A stretch of 37,145 bases of DNA from Pseudonocardia acidicola (GTDB lineage: Bacteria > Actinomycetota > Actinomycetes > Mycobacteriales > Pseudonocardiaceae). The number at the start of each line of letters is the position of its first letter. Within the stretch, counting starts at the first letter, position 1. Below are positions 1 to 7,016 of the stretch, piece after piece. The position numbers and the translations under genes are program-made. Location: the NCBI RefSeq assembly GCF_012911935.1, contig NZ_JAAXLA010000070.1, forward strand, positions 1 through 37,145, read 5' to 3'. Under the pieces are notes generated by a model. It did not search any database. It was not told where the DNA came from and was given only the letters and a program-made list of their open reading frames with translations.

Positions 1-113
1 GGGCTCCGGCCGGCGAGGTGCACGAACGGCGGACATCCGCGCTGCGACGCAGCGTGACGCGACCGTCACGGTACGGTCACGACGCCTGTCCGGACCGGCT
101 CTACGGGGCCGGC
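1..113 (+). repeat. Left arm of 113-bp perfect inverted repeat
   Basis: Bases 1-113 are the exact reverse complement of 252-364, with no mismatch found by eye; the 138-bp loop is 114-251. The arm begins at the window edge, so it may be longer. Each arm carries smaller dyads, such as CGCTGCG-a-CGCAGCG near 39-53. No protein-coding frame here is convincing. From 365 to the gene end at 593 I see nothing recognisable. It could be the end of a mobile element, a large cruciform, or a fold-back assembly artefact. Confidence 0.9.
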
Positions 114-251
114 CCGGTGTGGGGTTCCGGCCGGCCCACCGAAGCTGCGTGCCGGCCCGAGCCGGCCTGGTGTGCCCGGTCCCGGGAATCGGCGGGTCTC
201 GTCGGGTCCGTCGCCGCGTTGCACGTGTCCTCCGCGGTGCGTTGTGGGGGT

Positions 252-364
252 GCCGGCCCCGTAGAGCCGGTCCGGACAGGCGTCGTGACCGTACCGTGAC
301 GGTCGCGTCACGCTGCGTCGCAGCGCGGATGTCCGCCGTTCGTGCACCTCGCCGGCCGGAGCCC
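252..364 (-). repeat. Right arm of 113-bp perfect inverted repeat
   Basis: Exact reverse complement of 1-113. The pairing rule is that positions sum to 365 (1 with 364, 113 with 252). No transposase or recombinase gene is attached on the visible side. Confidence 0.9.
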
Positions 365-592
365 GCGCCCCGGACAAAGCCGCCGCACCGGGCTCGTGCC
401 CCGGGCGGGATCGGTCGCAGCCGATCCAGGGGCGGGAACATCGCCCCGTCCACCTCCGGCGTGGTGGGTGTCCCGGTGTCCGCGTCGGCCAGCAGCTGCA
501 CTCGCTGACCACGCGCTCCCGCCCGGTCGGTTCACACATCAGGCCATGATTCCGACGATCACCGCCCACAGGTGGGCCGTGAGGTGATCCGC

Positions 593-1111
593 TCAGCGGA
601 GCAGCCGGTACGTGACCGCGCTCGTCACGCCGAAGGCGAGGTGGGCGGTGACGTCCTTCGCGAGCGTGGTCGGGTCGTACCTCCAGACCGGTTCGTAGAT
701 CCCGGCCGCCCCGAGCAGAAGGTAGGACGACGTGAACGCCATCGCAGCGAGTGCCGGCCCGCCGACGACCGGGTCGCGCATCGGGCCCGACCGGGCCAGC
801 AGCGCATAGACCGCGCCCCATCCGGTACCGGTCAGCCAGTGCACGGCGTTGGTCATCGGCCGGGCGGTGCCGGGGGGCAGCTCGACGTGCAGGACGCCCT
901 CGACGACGCGCCTGCCGACCTGGGCGGGCGCGCTCGCGTCGGCGTAGCCCGTCGTTGCGGCCGCGGTTTCCCAGGCCAGGAACGGCTGCCGGCCGCCGCC
1001 GCGGCGATACCGGATGTACCAGACGGTGTCCATCGCCAGCGTGCCGACTGCCCCGGCGAGCATCCCCCGGGCGATCGCACCCGCGGTCGTACGCGTTCTC
1101 GGTCGCATGGG
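593..1111 (-). CDS. Small integral membrane protein, unknown function
   Basis: A 172-residue protein with about four hydrophobic stretches: near the N-terminus (GMLAGAVGTLAMDTVWYIRY), around WGAVYALLA, around LAAMAFTSSYLLLGAAGIYEP and at the C-terminus (LAFGVTSAVTYRLL). The layout resembles small DUF1440/YagU-like membrane proteins, but I cannot assign a family firmly. The start is the ATG at 1111 because a GGAGGGGGAG ribosome site lies directly before it; the frame upstream is arginine-rich and looks non-coding. It is monocistronic as far as can be seen, and the next gene on this strand ends 208 bp upstream. Confidence 0.7.
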   Translation of the reverse strand, partial: PMRPRTRTTAGAIARGMLAGAVGTLAMDTVWYIRYRRGGGRQPFLAWETAAATTGYADASAPAQVGRRVVEGVLHVELPPGTARPMTNAVHWLTGTGWGAVYALLARSGPMRDPVVGGPALAAMAFTSSYLLLGAAGIYEPVWRYDPTTLAKDVTAHLAFGVTSAVTYRLLR

Positions 1112-1319
1112 CTCCCCCTCCGCCGACGACGACCGGCCGGCGTTCCGCGCGGCGGTACCGCCGACCGAGGTGCCCCGCGTCCGAGTATCCCCCTCGGCTC
1201 CTCGCTCCCCCGCCCGCTCCGCGCGGTTGCGCCGGAGCATCAGGCGTGGCTCACTCGTCGAGACCCCGGTCGAGGTCACGGCGGACCTGCCGGAAGGACT
1301 GCGCCTCCAGAACCCGGCG

Positions 1320-1958
1320 TCACGTCGTGGTGCCGGGCCGGAGTGCAGCGCGCAGTTGGTTCTCGATCGTCGAGGTGGCCGACAGCCGGTTGTCGACCAT
1401 CACGTGAGCCACGGCGGGCCTCCGGTCGAGGCGCATCCGGGCGACGAACTCGTCGAACGTCGCCAGCTTCCCGGCGTCGCGTTCCGACCGCCGCAGTTCG
1501 AGACGATGCCGCAAGGAGGCAGCATCCGAACGGACCCACACCAGCCGGACCGGCTCACCGCCCAACTCCCCGACCCAGCAGCGCCACGTCTGCGCATCGT
1601 GAATCTGCGTGGTGAACGGCCCGGACAGCACCACCGGGCACCCCTTGGATCTGATCTCGCGGGCCACCGCCGTCATCCCGCCGTACTCGTGGGCCTTGAC
1701 GTGCTCGTCGTACCACGGTCCTTCCCGCTCGCCGGAAGGCCGGTTCGCGGCCGACAGGGTCGCCGCGACGAACGCGCCGTACATGGTGTCCTTGTCGAGA
1801 AGCGCCGGAGTCGGCGAGAGCAACGACAGCAGGACGTCGGCGACGGTGCTCTTCCCCGCACCTGGAGGACCGGCGACGACCCACACGTCCGCGATCTGCG
1901 GCAGAGCCCGTCCCGGTGCGGGGCCCGCCTCCTCGCCGCGTCCTGGCGGCCTCGACAC
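1320..1958 (-). CDS. P-loop ATPase/kinase-like protein (AAA superfamily)
   Basis: About 212 residues from a GTG at 1958 preceded by GGGAGGGGA. The Walker A motif GPPGAGKST lies near residues 30-38, just after a hydrophobic beta strand (VWVVA). The small single-domain size and the LDKDTMYGAF segment after the P-loop resemble zeta-toxin/shikimate-kinase-like P-loop phosphotransferases. VLSGPFTTQI and VRLVWVRSDA look like core strands, and arginines around RHRLELRRSER could form the lid. The substrate is unknown. It is divergent from the DUF427 gene with about 80 bp between starts, so the two may share a control region. Confidence 0.7.
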   Translation of the reverse strand: MSRPPGRGEEAGPAPGRALPQIADVWVVAGPPGAGKSTVADVLLSLLSPTPALLDKDTMYGAFVAATLSAANRPSGEREGPWYDEHVKAHEYGGMTAVAREIRSKGCPVVLSGPFTTQIHDAQTWRCWVGELGGEPVRLVWVRSDAASLRHRLELRRSERDAGKLATFDEFVARMRLDRRPAVAHVMVDNRLSATSTIENQLRAALRPGTTT

Positions 1959-2019
1959 CGCGCGGTCCCCTCCCTTCGCCGGCGCCACCGTGGCCCGTGG
2001 TGGCGCGCCGAGGAGCAGA

Positions 2020-2052
2020 ATGACCGCACCGGTCGAATGGAGTCGAGCGTGA
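2020..2052 (+). CDS. Possible 10-codon leader ORF before the DUF427 gene
   Basis: ATG at 2020 with AGGAG at 2011-2015 opens a frame of ten codons (MTAPVEWSRA) ending in TGA at 2050-2052. That stop overlaps an in-frame GTG (2049-2051) of the DUF427 gene. The best ribosome site in the region fits this mini-ORF and not the ATG usually chosen for DUF427. It could be a translational-coupling leader, or simply chance with DUF427 starting further upstream. Confidence 0.25.
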   Translation: MTAPVEWSRA

Positions 2053-2816
2053 ACGGCTACCCGCAGGTGCTCGTGTCGGTCAATCACGTCGAGCCGGTTC
2101 CCCGGCGGATCCGGGCGTTCCTCGGCGGCAGATCCGTCGTCGACACCACCGCGGCGCTGTACGTGTGGGAGTGGCCGCACTACCCGCAGTACTACCTGCC
2201 CGTCGCGGACGTCGCCGACGATGTCCTCGTCGACGAGCAGCACACCCGGAAGACCCGCCAGGGTGTCGCTCGGATGTACGGCATCCAGGCAGGCGATCAG
2301 AAGCGTCCCGGTGCCGCCCGGGTGCTCACCGAACCCGCGGTCGACGGCCTTGCCGACACCGTCCGGCTGGACTGGGCCGCCATGGACAGTTGGTTCGAGG
2401 AGGACGAACGGGTCTTCGTCCACCCCCGCAACCCGTACACCCGGGTCGACGCGCTGCGCTCCACCCGCCCGGTCCGGGTGGAACTCGACGGTGTACTACT
2501 GGCCGAGTCCCCTGCGCCGGTCATGGTGTTCGAGACGGGGTTGCCGACCCGCTACTACATCGATCGCACCGGGGTGCTGTTCGACCATCTCGAACCGAGC
2601 GACACCGTCACCGAGTGCCCCTACAAGGGCACGACCAGCGGTTATTGGTCGGTCCGCATCGGCGACACCCTGCATCCGGATCTGGCGTGGGCCTACGACT
2701 TCCCCACCCGCCAGCTGGCGCCGATCGCCGGGCTCGTCTGCTTCTACAACGAGAAGGTCGACATCACCGTCGACGGGCAGACGCTGCCCCGTCCGCGGAC
2801 GCACTTCTTCCGCTGA
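2037..2816 (+). CDS. DUF427 (nucleotidyltransferase-like fold) protein with two DUF427 domains
   Basis: About 259 residues. Two DUF427-type modules are visible: one near residues 20-110 (VRAFLGG-type strand, then AALYVWEWPHYPQYYLPVADV) and one near 150-250 (VRVELDGVLLAES, then LPTRYYID, TECPYKGTTSGYWSV and AWAYDFPTRQLAPIAGLVCFYNEKV). The TECPYKG..YWSV and FYNEKVD motifs are the hallmark of the family, which is common in actinobacteria and whose activity is not established. The start could be ATG 2037 or GTG 2049. The 3' end overlaps the convergent zinc-finger gene by 53 bp. Confidence 0.85.
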   Translation: MESSVNGYPQVLVSVNHVEPVPRRIRAFLGGRSVVDTTAALYVWEWPHYPQYYLPVADVADDVLVDEQHTRKTRQGVARMYGIQAGDQKRPGAARVLTEPAVDGLADTVRLDWAAMDSWFEEDERVFVHPRNPYTRVDALRSTRPVRVELDGVLLAESPAPVMVFETGLPTRYYIDRTGVLFDHLEPSDTVTECPYKGTTSGYWSVRIGDTLHPDLAWAYDFPTRQLAPIAGLVCFYNEKVDITVDGQTLPRPRTHFFR

Positions 2817-3771
2817 GCGTTCCCGGGCCGCGACGACCGGCCCCCGGTGCTCGGCCACCGGGGCGGACGCTGCGGGGAACACCGTGCCGGCGCAGTGCAA
2901 GGTCGACCGCCGGGCGGCTCATGCCGACCTCGGCGGCGATCGCGCTCACGGTGAGCCGCCGGCTCAGGTACCGATCGGCCAGGTAACCGGCCACATCGTC
3001 GAATCCCAGCGCCCGCACGACCGGGATCCACCGCGCGTCCCTGCGGATGGGCCGGGGGCCGGTCACCGCCACGGCGACCTCCCGCGCCGCCACCGGATCG
3101 ACCTTCGCCAGGTGCCGGCACAGCCAGTCCTTGTGCAGACCCGCCTCCCGGCTGATCGCGGCCAGGCTCGCCCCGGCGGCGACGCGGTCACGGACCAGGG
3201 ACCCGATGTCGGGGTGTCCGAGCCGGGCCGCGGCCTCGGCCGCGGTGCGCCGCCGGCGCTCGTCCGCGGAGCGGCGACTGCCGGCGGCACGCGCCTGCGG
3301 AGAGATCGCAGCGAGAGCCTGCAGCGTCTTGCGGCGGCGCTGCTCGGATTGCCGGCGTCCCCGGGCGGCCTCCGCGGCCTCGCGGCTCAACGTGCCCGAG
3401 CGCGCCCGCCCCTCCCCCACCTCGGACCCGGCCCGGATCGCCGGATCGTGCACCCGGCGGACGGCCAGCGCCACCGCGCGGCGCCGCCGGGTGTCGTCGC
3501 CTTCCAGCGACTGGCCACGCTCCAACCCGAACGCCGCCCGATACGACAGCTGGTCCCAGCCGTGGGCCCGCAGATGCCGCAGAACCGAACGGAACCACGC
3601 CCCACACAGGTGGCACTGCACGTGCGGTCCGTCGCTGACGACCTCACCGATCGGGGCGTAGCAGGGGGTGCCGTCCGCCAGGACGTCGACGACGGCGTGG
3701 ACCCGCCGGCCCGGGCGCACGGTGCTGACGGCGCCGCCCGAGCTCGTGATCTTCACCCTGGCAGCGGTCAC
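2764..3771 (-). CDS. C2H2 (MucR-like) zinc-finger protein with helix-turn-helix repeats, copy 1
   Basis: 335 residues from a GTG at 3771 with GGGAGGTG before it. Cys53, Cys56, His66 and His70 form a CX2C-X9-HX3H finger followed by GWDQLSYRAAFGL, resembling the ROS/MucR regulators of proteobacteria. An Arg-rich middle (about 93-180) is followed by two helix-turn-helix-like modules: about 185-222 (IGSLVRDR..SLAAISREAGL) and about 256-298 (VAGYLADR..VSAIAAEVGM). It aligns without gaps through residue 300 with the protein at 4524-5612, then diverges into a low-complexity Gly/Arg/Ala tail that overlaps the DUF427 gene. A third module present in copy 2 is missing, suggesting a replaced 3' end. Role inferred: DNA-binding regulator. 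Confidence 0.75.
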   Translation of the reverse strand: MTAARVKITSSGGAVSTVRPGRRVHAVVDVLADGTPCYAPIGEVVSDGPHVQCHLCGAWFRSVLRHLRAHGWDQLSYRAAFGLERGQSLEGDDTRRRRAVALAVRRVHDPAIRAGSEVGEGRARSGTLSREAAEAARGRRQSEQRRRKTLQALAAISPQARAAGSRRSADERRRRTAAEAAARLGHPDIGSLVRDRVAAGASLAAISREAGLHKDWLCRHLAKVDPVAAREVAVAVTGPRPIRRDARWIPVVRALGFDDVAGYLADRYLSRRLTVSAIAAEVGMSRPAVDLALRRHGVPRSVRPGGRAPGAGRRGPGTLSGRSASADGAASARRR

Positions 3772-3801
3772 GCACGCACCTCCCGCGGATCACCGGACCA
3801 A

Positions 3802-3820
3802 CTAGTCTCAGTGAGACTAG
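3802..3820. promoter_or_regulatory. Palindromic operator upstream of zinc-finger copy 1
   Basis: CTAGTCTC-AGT-GAGACTAG is a perfect 8-bp inverted repeat around a 3-bp centre, 31 bp upstream of the GTG of copy 1. The same motif, with two changes in one half, sits at 5653-5671 before copy 2. The spacing suits an operator overlapping a promoter. The binder could be the adjacent PadR protein or the zinc-finger protein itself; this is inference. Confidence 0.65.
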
Positions 3821-3980
3821 CTGGCGGCGGGGGCCCGGTACAGGGTCGAGGAGCCCCGCAGCGTCAACGGGCTCACCCGGGTGCCGTCACGAAAGCCCTG
3901 CAGGGCAAGCACGTGGGCAATCGTCCACGCCGAGCAGGGGCTGCCGCTCGGGAGCCGGTTCACGCCCTACGCTCACCGCC

Positions 3981-4499
3981 ATGACGTGGGCGCTGCCGGA
4001 GTGGACAGTGCTGGCCGTGCTCCGGGAGCAGCCCCGGCACGGCTTCGCGATCGCCGGGCTCACCGCGCCGGAGGGCGAGCTGGGGCGGGTATGGCAGATC
4101 CCGCGACCCGTGATCTACCGCGCCCTGGGCCGGCTCGAGGACGCGAACATGGTGGTGCCGACCACGGTGGAGTCCGGACCCGGACCGCAGCGCACGGTCT
4201 ATGCCGTCACCGACAGCGGCGCAGCGGCGGTCGATGCGTGGCTGCAGGAACCGATCGAGCACGTGCGGGAGATCCGCTCGCATCTGCTGATGAAGCTGGC
4301 GCTGCTGGAGCGCCGCGGGATCGACCCGACCGAACTGCTGCGCCGGCAGCGGGAGGTGCTCGAACCGATCGTGCGCGCGATCGCGGCCGAGCGCGACCGG
4401 CACCAGGGGTTCGACGCGGTGCTGCTCGCCTGGCGGCACTCCACGGCCGGCGCGGCGCTGCGCTTCGTGGATGAGATCGAGGCATCCGGGTCGGAGTGA
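3981..4499 (+). CDS. PadR-family transcriptional regulator
   Basis: 172 residues. The N-terminal winged helix (about 1-85) shows the PadR pattern: LPEWTVLAVLREQPRHGFAI, IPRPVIYRALGRLEDANMV, then the wing and TVYAVTDSGAAAVDAWL. The C-terminal half is helical and charged, as expected for the PadR dimerisation helices. The start is the ATG at 3981. It lies between two zinc-finger paralogues, divergent from the first and convergent with the second. PadR proteins usually repress efflux or stress genes in response to small molecules; a natural inference is control of the flanking paralogues through their shared palindrome. Confidence 0.9.
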   Translation: MTWALPEWTVLAVLREQPRHGFAIAGLTAPEGELGRVWQIPRPVIYRALGRLEDANMVVPTTVESGPGPQRTVYAVTDSGAAAVDAWLQEPIEHVREIRSHLLMKLALLERRGIDPTELLRRQREVLEPIVRAIAAERDRHQGFDAVLLAWRHSTAGAALRFVDEIEASGSE

Positions 4500-4500
4500 C

Positions 4501-4513
4501 GGGCCGTCGGCCC
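4501..4513. terminator. Possible short hairpin between convergent genes
   Basis: GGGCC-GTC-GGCCC immediately follows the PadR stop and precedes the end of the convergent zinc-finger gene. The stem is only 5-6 bp and no T-run follows, so this is a weak candidate. Confidence 0.3.
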
Positions 4514-4523
4514 CTTCCGACGC

Positions 4524-5612
4524 TCACCTCGACAGGCCGGCGCGGCGCCGGACCCAGGTCTCCGGCTGACCGCATTCGCCGGCGATGGCCCGCCAGGTCA
4601 GGCCGGCCGCACGCCGGTCGGCGAGGTAGGACTCGATGTCGGAGTGGCCGAACCGGGCCGCCACCGCCGTGGCCCGGTCCCGGCACCGCCCGCGTGACGC
4701 CGCATGCGGGTTCCGCGGCACGCCGTGGCGGGCGAGCGCCGTCGCCACCGCACCGTGCGTCATCCCGACCTCGGCGGCGATCGCCCGGACGCTGCGGCGC
4801 CGGACGATGTGCCGGTCGGTCAGGTAGCTCGCGACGTCGGCGAACCCGAGCGCGCGGATCACCGGCAGCCATCGCGCGTCCCGGCGCAGCGGCCGTGGTC
4901 CCGACACCGCGCCGGCGACGTCCCGGGCGGCCGCCGGGTCGACGGCCGACAGGTGCCGCGACAGCCAGTTCTGGTGCAACCCGGCCTCGCGGCTGATCCC
5001 GGCGAGGCTGGCCCCGGCCGCGACCCGGTCCCGGACGAGGGATCCGAGGTCGGGGTAGCCGAGCCGGGCCGCGGCGTCGGCGGCGGCACGCGCCAGTCGT
5101 TCGTCGGCGTAGCGGCGGCTCCCCGCGGCACGCGCCACGGGCGAGATCCCGGCCAGGGTCTGCAACGTCTTGCGGCGTCGCTGCTCGGGTTGCCGGCGCC
5201 CGCGCGCAGCCGCAGCCGCCGCACGGGCCAGCGCACCCGAACGCACCCATTGCTGTCCTGCCTCGCACCCGGCGCGGACGGCCGGATCGGCCACCCGTCT
5301 GATTCGCAGCGCGGTCGCCCGCCGGCGCCGGGTGTCGGACCCCTCCAGCGGCTGGGCGCGCTCCAGCCCGAAGGCCTGCCGATATGACAACTGGTCCCAG
5401 CCGTGCGCCCGCAGGTGCGCACCGACGGAGCGGAACCAGCCACCGCACAGGTGGCACTGCACGTGTGGCCCGTCGCTGACCACCGTCCCGATCGGTGCGT
5501 AGCACGGCGTGCCGTCCGCAAGGACCGCGACGACGGCCCGGATGCGCCGATCACGGGGCGGACTGGGGACGGGTTGTCGTGTCGGTGGAGCTCCGAACCC
5601 GGCAGCAGTCAA
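4524..5612 (-). CDS. C2H2 (MucR-like) zinc-finger protein with helix-turn-helix repeats, copy 2
   Basis: 362 residues from a TTG at 5612, chosen because AGGAGGAGGG lies just upstream and the first codons match copy 1 (TAA after the start). The finger residues are again Cys53, Cys56, His66 and His70. Helix-turn-helix-like modules occur at about 185-222, 256-298 and 318-358 (GHSDIESYLADR..LTWRAIAGECGQPETWVRRR), one more than in copy 1. The repeated pattern is G..D..S.L.DR, about ten residues, then AI..E.G and a recognition-helix-like segment. It is probably a multi-module DNA-binding protein; the target is unknown. It is convergent with the PadR gene, 24 bp apart. Confidence 0.78.
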   Translation of the reverse strand: MTAAGFGAPPTRQPVPSPPRDRRIRAVVAVLADGTPCYAPIGTVVSDGPHVQCHLCGGWFRSVGAHLRAHGWDQLSYRQAFGLERAQPLEGSDTRRRRATALRIRRVADPAVRAGCEAGQQWVRSGALARAAAAAARGRRQPEQRRRKTLQTLAGISPVARAAGSRRYADERLARAAADAAARLGYPDLGSLVRDRVAAGASLAGISREAGLHQNWLSRHLSAVDPAAARDVAGAVSGPRPLRRDARWLPVIRALGFADVASYLTDRHIVRRRSVRAIAAEVGMTHGAVATALARHGVPRNPHAASRGRCRDRATAVAARFGHSDIESYLADRRAAGLTWRAIAGECGQPETWVRRRAGLSR

Positions 5613-5652
5613 GCGGACCCTCCTCCTGAGGCGCGGACCGTCGGCGCGACAA

Positions 5653-5671
5653 CTAGTTACAGTGAGACTAG
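5653..5671. promoter_or_regulatory. Palindromic operator upstream of zinc-finger copy 2
   Basis: CTAGTTAC-AGT-GAGACTAG: the right half and centre are identical to the 3802-3820 site and the left half differs at two bases. It lies 40 bp upstream of the TTG start. Conservation at nearly the same distance before both paralogues supports a functional site. Confidence 0.6.
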
Positions 5672-5711
5672 CCAGTGACGGTCCGCCGGTACAGGATCAG
5701 GGTTGCCGGTG

Positions 5712-5742
5712 TGGGATCGTCCCGCCGCCCGGGCCGATCCCA
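5712..5742 (-). terminator. Candidate terminator hairpin
   Basis: TGGGATCG (5712-5719) pairs with CGATCCCA (5735-5742) around a 15-base GC-rich loop, about 10 bp beyond the stop of the GlsB-type gene. No T-tract is visible. Confidence 0.4.
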
Positions 5743-5752
5743 GCCGGATCGG

Positions 5753-6022
5753 TCAGATCCGGTTGCGTTTGCGACCGGTGACCCGGTTGTAGATCACCAG
5801 GACGACGACCGCTCCGATGATCGACCCGATCCACCCGGCCGGCTGGAAGCCACGGATGCCCACGGTCAGCAACCCGAAGATCAATCCGCCGACCACCGAA
5901 CCGACGACCCCGAGCAGGATCGTGCGCAGGATGCCGATGTCGTCCTTGCCGGGGACCAGAGCGCGCGCGATGAAGCCCGCGATCAGCCCGAAGACGACCC
6001 AACCCAGAATTGTCATGATCAT
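5753..6022 (-). CDS. GlsB/YeaQ/YmgE-family small membrane protein
   Basis: 89 residues with three hydrophobic helices: ILGWVVFGLIAGFIARAL, ILLGVVGSVVGGLIFGLL and WIGSIIGAVVVLVIYNRV. The LIAGFIAR and LVPGKDD..G motifs, Gly-rich spacing and basic C-terminus (RKRNRI) are typical of this family (older name: transglycosylase-associated protein), linked to stress responses without a proven activity. The start is ATG 6022 or 6016; GAGGA lies upstream of 6022. It is a single-gene unit. Confidence 0.9.
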   Translation of the reverse strand: MIMTILGWVVFGLIAGFIARALVPGKDDIGILRTILLGVVGSVVGGLIFGLLTVGIRGFQPAGWIGSIIGAVVVLVIYNRVTGRKRNRI

Positions 6023-6247
6023 GTGCGTTCCGATCCTCGGACGTGTCGACGTGGTGCCGGGCCAGATGGCCACCGTAGCCGGAAAGCCGGGGTTCCGGCC
6101 GGTCGACTCCGGCACCGCACCGGTCCGCACGTCATGAGTCGGCGAGGTGAGCGCGGACTGATTACTACGCGTGTTGGTAGCCAATGGGCGTCGCGTCCCC
6201 TGCGCGGGATCCTGGACACCCTCGGCTCCGAGCGCTGAACTGGAGAG

Positions 6248-6595
6248 GTGCACAGCACGGTCGTCGTGCTGGCCCTCAAAACCGTCGCCAGCGGTCTGTT
6301 CGTCGCCGCCTTCGCGGTCGTGGCCAGCATGCTCTCGCCCAAGAGACTGGCCGGCGTCTTCGCCGCCGCGCCGGCCGTCGCGCTCGGGTCGCTGATCATG
6401 ACGGTGGCGCTGCTGGGGAACGCCGGGGCGGTCGTCGCGGCACGCGGGATGGCCGTCGGCGGTGCCGGGTTCGCCGTCTCCTGCGCAGCGGCGGTGCCGG
6501 CGCTGAGGCGGTGGGGCGTGCTACGCGGCACCGCCATGACCATCGCGGTGTGGGCGGTGGTGTCCGCGGTGCTCTATCGCGTGGTGCGACCGTGA
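6248..6595 (+). CDS. Small four-helix membrane protein (DUF3147-like)
   Basis: 115 residues from a GTG at 6248 with GGAGAG immediately before it, unusually close spacing. Hydrophobic helices: TVVVLALKTVASGLFVAAFA, VFAAAPAVALGSLIMTVALL, AGFAVSCAAAVPAL and TAMTIAVWAVVSAVLYRVV. SPKRLAGVFAAAPAVAL resembles DUF3147 membrane proteins, but the assignment is tentative. Its TGA overlaps the GTG of the next gene (GTGA), so the two are translationally coupled and may act together in the membrane. Confidence 0.7.
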   Translation: MHSTVVVLALKTVASGLFVAAFAVVASMLSPKRLAGVFAAAPAVALGSLIMTVALLGNAGAVVAARGMAVGGAGFAVSCAAAVPALRRWGVLRGTAMTIAVWAVVSAVLYRVVRP

Positions 6596-7002
6596 GCGCG
6601 CGGATCGAGATCCACCCCGAGCGGGTCCGGGAGGCCGGCTGGCGGCCCCTGCTCATCCGGTTCGCCTTCGGCGCGAGCATGGGCCTGATCGCCGGGGCGG
6701 TCACGCTGCTCTTCGGGGCCGGGGCGGGCGGCGTGTTCCTGGCCTCCCCGGCGACCCTGCTGGCGAGCCTCACCCTGGTGGCGCGCGAGGAGGGATTGCA
6801 CAGTGCCCGCGACGAGTGCCGCGGCGCGACCTGCGGCGCCGTGGGGCTTGTCGCCTTCGGCCTGCTGACAGCCGCAGGTCTGGGCCCTCTGCGGTGGCCG
6901 GCGCCGCTCACCCTGTTCGTCGCCACCGTCTGCTGGGCGGCGGTCGGCGGACTGTGCTATCTGGTCATGCGCGCCCTGATCGGCGACGAGGACGAAACCT
7001 GA
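6592..7002 (+). CDS. Small membrane protein coupled to the upstream gene
   Basis: 136 residues from the GTG in the GTGA overlap at 6592-6595. After a charged N-terminus (IEIHPERVREAGWRPLLIR) come about four hydrophobic segments: FGASMGLIAGAVTLLFGAG, FLASPATLLASLTLV, AVGLVAFGLLTAAGL and LFVATVCWAAVGGLCYLVM. An Asp/Glu-rich end (GDEDE) follows. I recognise no family. The loop with two cysteines (DECRGATCG) between helices is a visible oddity. It ends 14 bp from the convergent MMPL gene. Confidence 0.65.
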   Translation: MSARIEIHPERVREAGWRPLLIRFAFGASMGLIAGAVTLLFGAGAGGVFLASPATLLASLTLVAREEGLHSARDECRGATCGAVGLVAFGLLTAAGLGPLRWPAPLTLFVATVCWAAVGGLCYLVMRALIGDEDET

Positions 7003-7016
7003 CCGGGGGTGGCAGG

